In this document: one piece after another, positions 50,842 through 58,703 of the stretch
Layout of the letters: each line of letters begins with the position of its first letter
How positions within the stretch are numbered: the first letter of the stretch is position 1
Assembly (NCBI GenBank): GCA_001464455.1
Contig: LNEI01000010.1
Coordinates: 124,001-188,000 of the forward strand
Reading direction: 5' to 3'
Length of the DNA: 64,000 nt
Origin: Acidobacteria bacterium Ga0077534
Lineage (GTDB): Bacteria; Acidobacteriota; Blastocatellia; Pyrinomonadales; Pyrinomonadaceae
The notes under the pieces: model-generated
The model's database searches: none
What the model was told of the DNA's origin: nothing
Seen by the model: the letters and a program-made list of their open reading frames with translations, nothing else
Program-made: the position numbers and the translations under genes

Positions 50842-51585
50842 ATGTCACAGAAAATAGCACTTGTAACCGGGGCCAATCGCGGAATCGGGTTTGAAACGGC
50901 ACGTCAGTTGGGTAAACAAGGGATCAAGGTTTTGATCGGTGCACGCAGCGAGAAAAAGGGGAAAGAGGCTGAAGCGACGCTTAAGGCTGAGGGACTCGAT
51001 GTCGAATACATCAACATCGATGTCGACAACACCGAAACTCACGCCGCAGCGGCGAAAGAGATCGAGGACAAATACGGCAAACTCGATATTCTGATAAACA
51101 ATGCGGGAATTTTTCTGGCGGAAGAATTCGATGCGGACGGCGGGATGGTTCCGGCGAGCAAGACTTCGCAGGAAACTTTTCGTAAAACGTTCGACACCAA
51201 CTTTTTTAACACGATCGACGTGACGCAGAATCTGCTCCCGCTGGTCAAGAGATCGGACGCGGGGCGGATCGTGTTTTTGTCGAGCGGCCTCGGGTCGCTG
51301 GGGCTACATTCCGACCCGAGTTCGCCGATCTACAATTACAAGGTTCCGGCGTACAACATTTCGAAAACGGCTCTCAACGGCTACGTCGTCCACCTGGCCC
51401 ACGAACTCAGGGACACCAACATCAAGGTCAACACCGCCCACCCGGGCTCGGTCGTGACCGACATGAACGCCAACGGCGATATCCCGGTCGAGGAGGGAGC
51501 GAAGACTTCGGTCGATCTTGCGACGCTTCCGGCAGACGGATATTCCGGCAAATTCATACATCTAGGCCAGGAATTGCCCTGGTAG
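50842..51585 (+). CDS. Short-chain dehydrogenase/reductase (carbonyl reductase-like)
   Basis: A 247-residue classical SDR. The cofactor motif is TGANRGIGFETA near the N-terminus, then NNAGIF (about 84-89), the catalytic Ser in VFLSSGLGS and the Y-x3-K in YNISKTALNGY. It best resembles carbonyl-reductase-type SDRs (with an NPSSP-like loop, DPSSPIYNYKVPAYN). It needs NAD(P)H; the substrate is probably a reactive aldehyde or ketone. It is the first gene of the TetR-type operator region and is followed by a strong terminator, so it is controlled on its own. Confidence 0.88.
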   Translation: MSQKIALVTGANRGIGFETARQLGKQGIKVLIGARSEKKGKEAEATLKAEGLDVEYINIDVDNTETHAAAAKEIEDKYGKLDILINNAGIFLAEEFDADGGMVPASKTSQETFRKTFDTNFFNTIDVTQNLLPLVKRSDAGRIVFLSSGLGSLGLHSDPSSPIYNYKVPAYNISKTALNGYVVHLAHELRDTNIKVNTAHPGSVVTDMNANGDIPVEEGAKTSVDLATLPADGYSGKFIHLGQELPW

Positions 51586-51603
51586 ATCAGCCACAATTTA
51601 ACC

Positions 51604-51641
51604 GCACGTCACTGGTAAAGGGCCGGTGACGTGCTTTTTTT
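51604..51641 (+). terminator. Intrinsic terminator between the two SDR genes
   Basis: GCACGTCAC (51604-51612) pairs with GTGACGTGC (51626-51634), extended by TGG/CCG, and is followed by a run of seven T. Confidence 0.88.
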
Positions 51642-51675
51642 GACGAAACAGATCGGAACTAAAGGAAGGAACAAA

Positions 51676-52422
51676 ATGAGTAAATTAGCGGGAAAAGTAG
51701 CAGTAATAACGGGAGCTTCGAAAGGGATCGGAGCAGGCATCGCAAAAGCTTTTGCAGCAGAAGGGGCATCGGTCGTGGTCAACTACGCGTCGAGCAGGGA
51801 AGGAGCGGAGAAAGTCGTTGCCGAGATCGAAGCGGCGGGCGGAAAGGCGGTCGCAGTGAAAGGCGACGTTACGAAAAAAGCGGAAGCGGAAGGCATCATT
51901 CAGGCCACGATCGACAACTATGGCAAGCTCGATGTGCTTGTAAATAACTCGGGCGTTTACGGATTTCAGGCGTTGGATGAGATCACGGAAGAAAGCTTTC
52001 ACTGGATATTTAACGTAAATGTTCTCGGGCTTTTGCTCACCACTCAGGCTGCGGTAAAGCACATGAATGAGGGAGCAAGCATCATTAACATTGGATCCGC
52101 CGGAAGCGACACACACCCGCCGACCACCGCGGTTTACATGGGGTCTAAAGGAGCGGTTGATACTATTACCGGTGTTTTGGCCAAGGAGCTAGGCCCGAGG
52201 AATATCCGGGTCAACTCGTTGAATCCGGGAATGGTCGAAACTGAAGGTTCACGCGAATTGGGCATTATCGGCAGCGAATTCGAGGACTGGGCAGTTTCAA
52301 CCACGCCGCTAGGGCGTTTAGGACAGCCGGGCGACATCGCTCCGGTCGCGATTTTCCTCGCGTCGGATGATTCGGCATGGGTCACAGGCGAGAAGATCCT
52401 TGCCAGCGGGGGTGCGCGTTAA
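51676..52422 (+). CDS. Short-chain dehydrogenase/reductase (3-oxoacyl/glucose dehydrogenase-like)
   Basis: A 248-residue classical SDR distinct from the one before. Cofactor motif TGASKGIGAGIA; VNNSGVYG; Ser in INIGSAGSDTHP; Y-x3-K in VYMGSKGAVDTI; C-terminal LASDDSAWVTGEKILASGG is typical of this large FabG/glucose-1-dehydrogenase branch. Arg/Ala residues after the Gly motif (VVVNYASSREGAE) suggest NADP preference. The start ATG 51676 follows AAGGAAGGA. It converges on the TetR gene with six bases between the stops. Substrate not predictable. Confidence 0.88.
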   Translation: MSKLAGKVAVITGASKGIGAGIAKAFAAEGASVVVNYASSREGAEKVVAEIEAAGGKAVAVKGDVTKKAEAEGIIQATIDNYGKLDVLVNNSGVYGFQALDEITEESFHWIFNVNVLGLLLTTQAAVKHMNEGASIINIGSAGSDTHPPTTAVYMGSKGAVDTITGVLAKELGPRNIRVNSLNPGMVETEGSRELGIIGSEFEDWAVSTTPLGRLGQPGDIAPVAIFLASDDSAWVTGEKILASGGAR

Positions 52423-52428
52423 GGGAGA

Positions 52429-53019
52429 CTAGTCCTTAGGGAAGGCTTTCAAAGCGATCTCGGCGACGGAGTTTAGCTGGCTGCGTTTCGCTCCATTGCT
52501 CGCCTGCACCGACAATCCCCAGAGCAGCGTGGAGGCCAACATTGCGAGGCTTGAAGGATCAGAGCCCTTGGGAAGATCGCCTTCCTCAAGGGCTCTTTCA
52601 AATCGCTTTCGAATGTCGAGTTCGCCAAGGATGCGCCGCTCGGCGAGCTTTGACGAGACCGAGCCCGGAACGTCGGAAATAGAAAGCGTGCCGCACACAA
52701 AGAGGCAACCGCCGGGCCGTTCAGTATCCGTTACCAGTTCGATGACACCGTATAAAAGGCTTCGGAAAACGGAATAAGCATCAGGTTCCTCGAGAGCTCG
52801 GTTAACGTAGGATGCCGGCCCGGAACGGTATCGATCTAGAGTCGCCTGGAACAGACCTTCTTTACTCCCAAATGCAGAGTAAAGGCTTGGACGATTGATG
52901 CCGATGGCTTCGATCAGATCAGGAATAGTGGTGCGTTCATATCCTTTTTCCCAAAAGACGAGCATCGCCTTGTCGATCGCGTCGTCAAGGTCAAATTGTC
53001 GTGGTCGTCCCTTCTGCAT
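52429..53019 (-). CDS. TetR-family transcriptional regulator
   Basis: A 196-residue DNA-binding regulator starting at ATG 53019 (MQKGRPRQFDLDDAIDKAMLVFWEKGYE); the upstream extension to 53112 is not supported. The N-terminal helix-turn-helix, TTIPDLIEAIGINRPSLYSAFGSKEGLF, is a textbook TetR recognition segment; the C-terminal half carries ligand-binding helices with Cys at GGCLFVCGTL. A GTAAC-N6-ATTAC near-palindrome sits 15-30 bases upstream of its own ATG, suggesting autorepression. The strong TGTAAC-N7-GTTACA pair before the SDR gene is a likely second target. Ligand unknown, plausibly an electrophile. Confidence 0.9.
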   Translation of the reverse strand: MQKGRPRQFDLDDAIDKAMLVFWEKGYERTTIPDLIEAIGINRPSLYSAFGSKEGLFQATLDRYRSGPASYVNRALEEPDAYSVFRSLLYGVIELVTDTERPGGCLFVCGTLSISDVPGSVSSKLAERRILGELDIRKRFERALEEGDLPKGSDPSSLAMLASTLLWGLSVQASNGAKRSQLNSVAEIALKAFPKD

Positions 53020-53033
53020 GGTATGCCAAAAAC

Positions 53034-53049
53034 GTAACACAAATATTAC
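53034..53049. promoter_or_regulatory. Operator-like site upstream of the tetR gene
   Basis: GTAAC-ACAAAT-ATTAC, a 16-base near-palindrome with the same half-site as the SDR operators but a spacer one base shorter. It lies in the divergent promoter region between tetR and the hydrolase gene. Confidence 0.45.
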
Positions 53050-53166
53050 TTGACACGAAACATCCTTGCGCCATATATTTACTGAACAGTACATAAATCG
53101 CAGAGCTTTCAAAAGCTATCGTGTAGAGTGAGAGCTTTCCGGCTTTCGATAATTTGTATAACAATT

Positions 53167-53180
53167 TAACAAATTTGTTA
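53167..53180. promoter_or_regulatory. Perfect palindrome in the tetR-hydrolase promoter region
   Basis: TAACAAATTTGTTA is a perfect 14-base palindrome with TAAC...GTTA ends like the TetR operators. It is 57 bases before the hydrolase ATG. It may be a variant operator. Confidence 0.35.
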
Positions 53181-53236
53181 TCGGGCGTTTCTTTCCCAGC
53201 TGTAGGGTATATGGATGGTTTTTTCAGGGAGGAATA

Positions 53237-54064
53237 ATGGCAACTATCACTACAAAAGACGGAACTGAGATCTTCTACAAAGACACGGGCGGCGATGGCC
53301 AGCCGATCGTGTTTAGGCATGGCTGGCCGTTGACCTCGGACGACTGGAACGCGCAGATCTTTTATTTTGCGTCGCGCGGGTTTCGTTGTATCGCGCATGA
53401 CCGGCGTGGGCATGGGCGTTCGGGGTCGAGCTGGGATGGGAACGAGATGAATACTTATTCGGACGACCTCGCGGAACTGACCGCGGCGCTTGATCTGAAG
53501 GACGCGGTCCATATCGGGCATTCGACCGGCGGTGGGGAAGTGGCGAGGTACATCGGGCGTCATGGAACTTCGCGGGTAGCGAAGGCTGTTTTGATCGGCG
53601 CGGTTCCGCCTTTAATGCTCAAGACCGAGGCAAATCCGGGCGGATTGCCGATCGAGGTATTCGATGGTTTTCGGGCTTCGTATCTCGCGGACCGAGCACA
53701 GTTTTATTACGACGTTGCGTCGGGACCATTTTATAGTTTCAACCGGGAGGGAGCAAAGGTTTCGCAGGGCATTATCGATAACTGGTGGCGGCAGGGAATG
53801 ATGGGCGACTTTAAGGGCGGCTACGACTGCATCAAGGCTTTTTCGGAGACCGATTTTACGGAGGATCTAAAGAAATTTGACGTGCCCACGCTCGTTCTTC
53901 ATGGTGATGACGATCAGATCGTGCCGATCGCGGACTCGGCGTATTTGGCGGCGAAACTCGTTCCCGATGCAACGCTAACGGTCCTCGAGGGGCTTCCCCA
54001 CGGAATGTGTACGACCCATCACGAGCAGGTGAATTCAGTGCTGCTCGATTTTATTAAGGCATAA
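53237..54064 (+). CDS. Alpha/beta hydrolase (cofactor-free chloroperoxidase/esterase type)
   Basis: A 275-residue cytoplasmic alpha/beta hydrolase. Oxyanion and nucleophile elbow: [15 protein letters not shown], then GHSTGGG with Ser96. The acid residue is in HGDDDQIVP (Asp225/226) and the base His255 in LPHGMC. It closely follows the pattern of bacterial non-haem haloperoxidases, which in reality are esterases/perhydrolases. It starts with a good GGAGG site. It is transcribed divergently from tetR and is likely under the same control. A lipase-type gene follows in the same direction. Confidence 0.9.
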   Translation: MATITTKDGTEIFYKDTGGDGQPIVFRHGWPLTSDDWNAQIFYFASRGFRCIAHDRRGHGRSGSSWDGNEMNTYSDDLAELTAALDLKDAVHIGHSTGGGEVARYIGRHGTSRVAKAVLIGAVPPLMLKTEANPGGLPIEVFDGFRASYLADRAQFYYDVASGPFYSFNREGAKVSQGIIDNWWRQGMMGDFKGGYDCIKAFSETDFTEDLKKFDVPTLVLHGDDDQIVPIADSAYLAAKLVPDATLTVLEGLPHGMCTTHHEQVNSVLLDFIKA

Positions 54065-54100
54065 CGGCGGCCGTTATTCACAAAAAAGGAGACGAGAGAA

Positions 54101-54952
54101 ATGAAAGAATCATCATTTGAAGGCGTCGGGGGCCTGAAGATCGCGACCAAGTCGTGGGAGGCGGCAGGAAAAGCTAGGGCGGTAATGATCCTGATCCACG
54201 GATTCAACGCCCACAGCGGCTACATGGAGTATCCGGCCGAACAGCTTTCTGCCGAAGGGTTTGCCTGCTATGCCCTCGATCTGAGAGGGCGCGGCAATTC
54301 TGAGGGAGAGCGGTTCTACGTCGAGGAATTTACGGATTATCTCGGCGACGTCGACACGCTGGTCAACATCGCTCGTTCCGAGAATCCTGGTTTGCCGGTC
54401 TACGTTCTGGGCCACAGTGCCGGCGGCTTGATCGCGACGTCTTATGTTTACGAGCATCAGGACGAGATCGCGGGACTCGTCTGCCACAGCTTTGCGTTCG
54501 ATGTCGGCCTACCGCATTTGGTTCAGCTTGCTCTGGAAGGCGTGGCAAAGCTTTTGCCGCACGTTCACGTCTTTTCGCTTAACAACGCCGATTTCTCACG
54601 CGATCCGGCCCATGTTGAGCGGATGAATAACGACCCGCTCATTCACAAGGAATCTCAACCGGCTGAGACCGCAAGCGTGATGCTGCTCGCGGCCGAAGCT
54701 CTGAAAGGACACATGCCGGATATCAAAATTCCGGTGCTTATCATTCACGGAACCGAAGACAAGGCGACGCAGCCGCGCGGAAGCCAATACTTCTATGACC
54801 ATGCTGGATCAACGGACAAAACGCTCAAACTGTACGATGGCCATTATCACGATCTGTTGGCGGATATCGATAAGGAAAAGGTCATGGCAGACATTTTGGC
54901 CTGGCTCGACCAACGCATCGGGGAACAGTCGGAGGCATCAGGAACTTTTTAG
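54101..54952 (+). CDS. Alpha/beta hydrolase, monoacylglycerol-lipase/lysophospholipase type
   Basis: A 283-residue hydrolase with the Hydrolase_4 pattern: ILIHGFNAHSGYMEYPAEQLS (oxyanion region), GHSAGG with Ser106, then IIHGTEDKATQPRGS (acid) and DGHYHDLL (base His). The lid region includes LPHLVQLALEGVAKLLPHVH. It cleaves monoacylglycerol or related esters. It is 37 bases after the chloroperoxidase-like gene and has a strong AAGGAG site. Likely the same operon. Confidence 0.9.
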   Translation: MKESSFEGVGGLKIATKSWEAAGKARAVMILIHGFNAHSGYMEYPAEQLSAEGFACYALDLRGRGNSEGERFYVEEFTDYLGDVDTLVNIARSENPGLPVYVLGHSAGGLIATSYVYEHQDEIAGLVCHSFAFDVGLPHLVQLALEGVAKLLPHVHVFSLNNADFSRDPAHVERMNNDPLIHKESQPAETASVMLLAAEALKGHMPDIKIPVLIIHGTEDKATQPRGSQYFYDHAGSTDKTLKLYDGHYHDLLADIDKEKVMADILAWLDQRIGEQSEASGTF

Positions 54953-54987
54953 AAGGCAGTTTTACCAATTTGGACGGATCTAGGCGA

Positions 54988-55848
54988 ATGACTGACACTG
55001 TAAAGATACTCATCCAAACGACGATCCCTTTTATCGAGAATGATTGGCACGCCGGGCGATTTTCTTTGCTGGGTCGGCATCTCGAGTCGCTCGATCTTGA
55101 GGTGACTTTTCGTGACCGGGAACCGGGTCGAGACGGAAACGACCCGTTTCTGGCCGCGATCGATGACACGGGCTTTGATGAGGTCTGGCTGATGGCGGCC
55201 GATAACGGTAACGGACTTACTGAGGCCGAGTGTGAAGCGCTGAATAGGTTTCGATTGAAAGGCGGCGGCATTTTAACGACGCGCGATCATCAGGATCTTG
55301 GCTCTTCGATCTGCTCGATCCACGGTATCGGGCGTGCGAACTTTTTTCACTCCACCAACCCCGAACCCGACGAGACTCGTCGCATTCGTGACGACCGTGA
55401 TACCGCTATGATCGATTTTCCTAACTATCATTCTGGCAGGAACGGTGACTTTCAGGAGATCACCGTCCGGGTTCCAGATCATCCGCTGATCAGGCGTTCG
55501 AACGGGACCACGATCGAATATTTTCCGGCCCATCCGCACGAAGGAGCGATCGGAGTACCTTCGGACGACGCATCTGCCTGCGTGATCGCCTGCGGAGTCA
55601 GCAAGATATCGGGAGCGTCGTTTGACCTGATAGTCGCATTCGAACGAGATATGCGGATCGCGGGACGTGCTGTGGCCCACTCCAGCTTTCATCATTTCGC
55701 GGACTACAATTGGGACCCATCGCGCGGATGTCCTGACTTTGTCAGCGAGGCCCCCGGCGATGGTTTTGCGGTCGATCCGGACAAGCTGAATGATATAAAA
55801 ACGTATGCGGGTAATCTCGCGTTGTGGCTGGCTCCGCAAGGCAAATGA
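54988..55848 (+). CDS. Conserved hypothetical, possibly class I glutamine-amidotransferase/ThuA-like fold
   Basis: A 286-residue cytoplasmic protein starting at ATG 54988 (TTG 54970 is weaker). Its N-terminal half (VKILIQTTIPFIENDWHAGRFSLLGRHLES, FDEVWLMAADNGNGLTEAECEALNRFRLKGGGILTTRDH) reads like the Rossmann-type half of ThuA/GATase-like proteins, in which the Cys nucleophile may be replaced. The middle is His-rich (FHSTNPEPDETRR, NYHSGRNGD). No named family is certain. It overlaps the HD-domain gene by four bases (ATGA), indicating coupled synthesis. Confidence 0.68.
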   Translation: MTDTVKILIQTTIPFIENDWHAGRFSLLGRHLESLDLEVTFRDREPGRDGNDPFLAAIDDTGFDEVWLMAADNGNGLTEAECEALNRFRLKGGGILTTRDHQDLGSSICSIHGIGRANFFHSTNPEPDETRRIRDDRDTAMIDFPNYHSGRNGDFQEITVRVPDHPLIRRSNGTTIEYFPAHPHEGAIGVPSDDASACVIACGVSKISGASFDLIVAFERDMRIAGRAVAHSSFHHFADYNWDPSRGCPDFVSEAPGDGFAVDPDKLNDIKTYAGNLALWLAPQGK

Positions 55849-56381
55849 GAATGGTCGAGGAGCACATTGGCCCAATTGATAATATCCTCGCGGGTTATCG
55901 CTCAGCGATCGGAACCGAATATCAGGGTTATCGCAATCACGTCTGCCGAATGGTCAGTTTTTGCCTTGCTCTCAGCGACCTTGGCGAAGACGCGACGAAT
56001 AAGTTAATAATTGCTGGCTGTTTTCACGACATCGGCATCTGGACAGGGCCAACGTTTGATTACCTGCCGCCGTCTATCGTCGCGGCTGAACAGTATTTGA
56101 AAGAAACCGGTTTCCAAGCTTGGATCCCTGAGATCAGCGAGATGATCGACCAACATCATAAACTGACGGCCTATAAGAACGCGGAGCTCGTTGAGGTCTT
56201 TCGCAAGGGCGATCTGGTAGATTTTTCGTTGGGATCTATTAAGTCAGGATTGTCCTCGGATTTCGTGCGAGATGTTCGGAAAAGGTTCCCGAATGAGGGT
56301 TTTCACTGGATGCTGGCCAAAAGAGCCGCTAAGTGGGTCTGCCGACATCCTCTCAACCCTTTGCCTGTCCTAAAGTTCTGA
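55845..56381 (+). CDS. HD-domain phosphohydrolase-like protein
   Basis: A 178-residue protein. HD motif: H-x(n)-HD is seen as YQGYRNHVCRM with His near residue 30 and GCFHDIGIW with the metal-binding His-Asp, then DQHHKLTAY and DLVDFSLG. HD proteins hydrolyse nucleotide or other phosphomonoesters with divalent metal. It starts on the ATGA overlap with the upstream gene. The genes may form an unassigned two-component enzyme pair; not enough is visible to name a substrate. Confidence 0.75.
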   Translation: MRMVEEHIGPIDNILAGYRSAIGTEYQGYRNHVCRMVSFCLALSDLGEDATNKLIIAGCFHDIGIWTGPTFDYLPPSIVAAEQYLKETGFQAWIPEISEMIDQHHKLTAYKNAELVEVFRKGDLVDFSLGSIKSGLSSDFVRDVRKRFPNEGFHWMLAKRAAKWVCRHPLNPLPVLKF

Positions 56382-56401
56382 AATGTCGGTTTTTCAAGTA
56401 G

Positions 56402-56800
56402 CTAATGGTTAGTCTGAACCAGTTCCAGTAATACTCCGTTAGCCGACGAGGGGTGTACGAAGGCTACGAGGCAGCCTTCGGCACCGATGCGTGGGGTTTC
56501 GTCGATGAGGCGGGCTCCGTTGGCTTTTAGGCGAGCGAGCGAGGCTTCGATATCGTCTACCTCGACTGCAATGTGGTGGATGCCGCCGCCGCGTTTCTCA
56601 AGAAATTTACTAATCGGCGAGTCTTCCGATGTCGGCTCGAGCAGTTCTACGCGGCTCTCGCCGATCGGGAGCATCGCGACGCGAACCTTCTGATCCTCGA
56701 CGATTTCGGTGTGGACATTTTCAAGACCGAGAGCGTCCTCCCAAAATTTAAGGGCCTCGTCGATGCCTTTTGTGGCGATGCCCAGGTGATTGATCTTCAT
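56402..56800 (-). CDS. mce: Methylmalonyl-CoA epimerase
   Basis: Interconverts (2S)- and (2R)-methylmalonyl-CoA in propionyl-CoA breakdown. 132 residues from ATG 56800 in the vicinal-oxygen-chelate fold: NHLGIATKGIDEALKFWEDALG at the start, LLEPTSEDSPISKFLEKRGGGIHHIAVEV and the C-terminal GVLLELVQ. Metal ligands His5 (MKINHLG), His in GGIHHIAV and Glu in LLELV are present. The upstream 56854 start would read repeat-element sequence (MPPAHAGGSD) as a false leader. meaB lies upstream on the same strand; the repeat element lies between them. Confidence 0.92.
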   Translation of the reverse strand: MKINHLGIATKGIDEALKFWEDALGLENVHTEIVEDQKVRVAMLPIGESRVELLEPTSEDSPISKFLEKRGGGIHHIAVEVDDIEASLARLKANGARLIDETPRIGAEGCLVAFVHPSSANGVLLELVQTNH

Positions 56801-56824
56801 ATTTTGTCTCGCCTGCGTCGTTTT

Positions 56825-56927
56825 GTCAGAACCGCCTGCGTGAGCGGGCGGCAAAAGTGCTTCTTTATAATCGACGCTCTCAGAACCCGATACTTAACTG
56901 CCGCCCGCTCACGCAGGCGGTTCTGAC
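56825..56927. repeat. 103-bp inverted-repeat element, copy 2
   Basis: Arms 56825-56851 and 56901-56927 are perfect 27-base complements (core GTCAGAACCGCCTGCGTGAG). The right arm, read on the minus strand, supplies Ser-Glu-Pro-Pro-Ala-stop to meaB. The interior matches copy 1 at 31765-31865 imperfectly but clearly. Confidence 0.93.
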
Positions 56928-57847
56928 AGTATTGCCTCGACCGCCGAGTACGGATCCATTTTTTTCTCTGCGATCTTTCGCGCTAGATCCTCAAGCCGTT
57001 CGCCCGTACCGTTTCGACTCAATAGATCTGTCAACAACCGCTCCCGCACCAATTCGGTAAGCCGCCATTTTGCTATCGACACGCGACGGGCACTGGACTC
57101 ACCTCCGCCCGCGATGAACTCTAGATAACTCACAATAGCGGCATCGAGATCCTCAATGCCTTTATTTTCCGTCGCGATCGTCTTAATGATCGGCGGCATC
57201 CACATATCGGGGCGGTGGGCGAGGGAAAGCAGGGCTTCGAGTTCTTTTTGGGTGCGGAGAACGCCTTCGCGGTCGGCTTTGTTGATGACGAAAACATCGC
57301 CGATCTCCATTATCCCGGCCTTGATCGCCTGAATGTCGTCGCCCATTCCGGGCACCAGCACCACCACCGAAACGTCCGCTGTCTTGACGATCTCAACCTC
57401 GTCCTGGCCCACGCCCACGGTCTCCACGATGACCTTGTCATAGCCTGCTGCATCAAGGATCGCCACGGCATCGACCGTCGCACGCGAAAGGCCGCCGAGA
57501 TTGCCACGTGTCGCCATCGAGCGGATAAAGATATTTTTATCAAGCCCAAGCGTCGCCATGCGGATACGGTCGCCGAGGATCGCACCGCCCGAAAACGGGC
57601 TCGATGGGTCAATACAAACGATACCAACCTTGTTGCCCTTTTCTTTGTAATAAAAGGCCAGCTTATCGACCAGCGAAGATTTCCCCGCACCCGGCGAGCC
57701 TGTTATACCGATCACCGTTGCCCGGCCGGTCTTAGGAAATACAGCCTTCATTAACGCCGCCGCACCTTCGCCGCCATTTTCGACCTGCGTGATCGCACGG
57801 GCAACAATTCGCGGATTTCCCTCAAAAATTTGGTCGATATCGATCAT
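56909..57847 (-). CDS. meaB: Methylmalonyl-CoA mutase-associated GTPase MeaB
   Basis: A G3E GTPase that protects and reactivates adenosylcobalamin-dependent methylmalonyl-CoA mutase. 312 residues. P-loop GSPGAGKSS at 50-58; G motifs DPSSPFSGGAILGDRIRM and VETVGVGQDEVEI; NKADREGV. The final residues ILSEPPA are encoded inside the right arm of the 103-bp repeat, so the natural C-terminus was set by the element. Mutase genes are not adjacent. cobO at 31.9 kb makes the cofactor and mce lies next door. Confidence 0.94.
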   Translation of the reverse strand: MIDIDQIFEGNPRIVARAITQVENGGEGAAALMKAVFPKTGRATVIGITGSPGAGKSSLVDKLAFYYKEKGNKVGIVCIDPSSPFSGGAILGDRIRMATLGLDKNIFIRSMATRGNLGGLSRATVDAVAILDAAGYDKVIVETVGVGQDEVEIVKTADVSVVVLVPGMGDDIQAIKAGIMEIGDVFVINKADREGVLRTQKELEALLSLAHRPDMWMPPIIKTIATENKGIEDLDAAIVSYLEFIAGGGESSARRVSIAKWRLTELVRERLLTDLLSRNGTGERLEDLARKIAEKKMDPYSAVEAILSEPPA

Positions 57848-57895
57848 TTGCTTCGCTTACTAACAGTTACCAATTTTGACACCTTCCAACAAAAT

Positions 57896-57971
57896 GCGAA
57901 AGCCCGCGAGTAAGCGAGGGCGATCGGCGCAAGCGTGCGCGTATCGCCCTTGCTGACGCGCGGGCATTTGC
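57896..57971. repeat. Long imperfect palindrome downstream of DinB
   Basis: Left arm 57896-57931 and right arm 57936-57971 match at about 29 of 36 positions (cores GCCCGCG and AGGGCGAT). It sits between meaB and the DinB gene, both on the minus strand, in the gap 57848-57979. It differs in sequence from the 103-bp element and looks like another dispersed palindrome. Confidence 0.7.
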
Positions 57972-57979
57972 AATTGGGT

Positions 57980-58504
57980 CTACATCTGACCTTCGTCCGC
58001 TGAGGGCCCGTAGATCGACGGCACCGGAATGTCGTTTAGCCTTAGATAAACTGACAGCTGACCGCGGTGGTGGATGATGTGGTTCATGACAAATGAACGC
58101 ATGACGGCGACTTTCGGCATGGTGAAATAGACGGTTTCGCCGTTTCGCATGGTCCAGTTGGTCATGAAGGTTTCGTCTGAGGTTTCGGCGAGGGTAGCTT
58201 TGGCGTTTGCGATCTGTTCGTCGAAAAAGGCGAGCAGATCATCAGTTGTTTGCGGCTCAAATGGTTTATAGTCCATCGTTGCAAAATCGAGGACGTCGCT
58301 TTTCAGCGTATCTTTTGTCCATCCGAACATCTCGGCGACGTGTGATGCGAGGCGGCCGAAGGGCATCGATTTCTCATGCGGCTGCCAGCCGAATTTATCC
58401 GCCGGGATGCGTTCGAGAACGCTCCTCGTGACCTTTGCTTCGTTATCCAATTCTGCTAAAAACGCCGATGCAAGTCGGCCGGTACTTGGTGCTGCTGAAC
58501 TCAT
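57980..58504 (-). CDS. DinB-family protein
   Basis: A 174-residue four-helix protein of the DinB/YfiT superfamily, often metal-binding and linked to thiol transfer or stress. The start ATG 58504 has GGAG seven bases upstream. Landmarks: LNDEAKVTRSVLERIPADKFGWQPHEKSMPFGRLASHVAEM with a metal His, and MNHIIHHRGQLSVYLR with the conserved His pair. Role not specified by context. Confidence 0.86.
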   Translation of the reverse strand: MSSAAPSTGRLASAFLAELDNEAKVTRSVLERIPADKFGWQPHEKSMPFGRLASHVAEMFGWTKDTLKSDVLDFATMDYKPFEPQTTDDLLAFFDEQIANAKATLAETSDETFMTNWTMRNGETVYFTMPKVAVMRSFVMNHIIHHRGQLSVYLRLNDIPVPSIYGPSADEGQM

Positions 58505-58703
58505 AAAATATCTCCTTAGATTTGAATTAGGAACAGCATCATAACCCAAACGTTTCGCCAATGCAACGGCGTTGAGCGACTTTTCATGGGGGCGGCTAGC
58601 AGCGTATCGTTAAATATCCGGCTTTATTTCCGCCCGATCAAGAATTGGGCAGGTGATGAGCAAATGCTATGATTTGGACAATCGTCAATCACACATCGAA
58701 AAA

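Noticed and set aside
56801-56854. Longer N-terminus for methylmalonyl-CoA epimerase (MPPAHAGGSD...)
   Set aside because: The extra residues are encoded by the left arm of the inverted-repeat element; the family start is MKINHLG.
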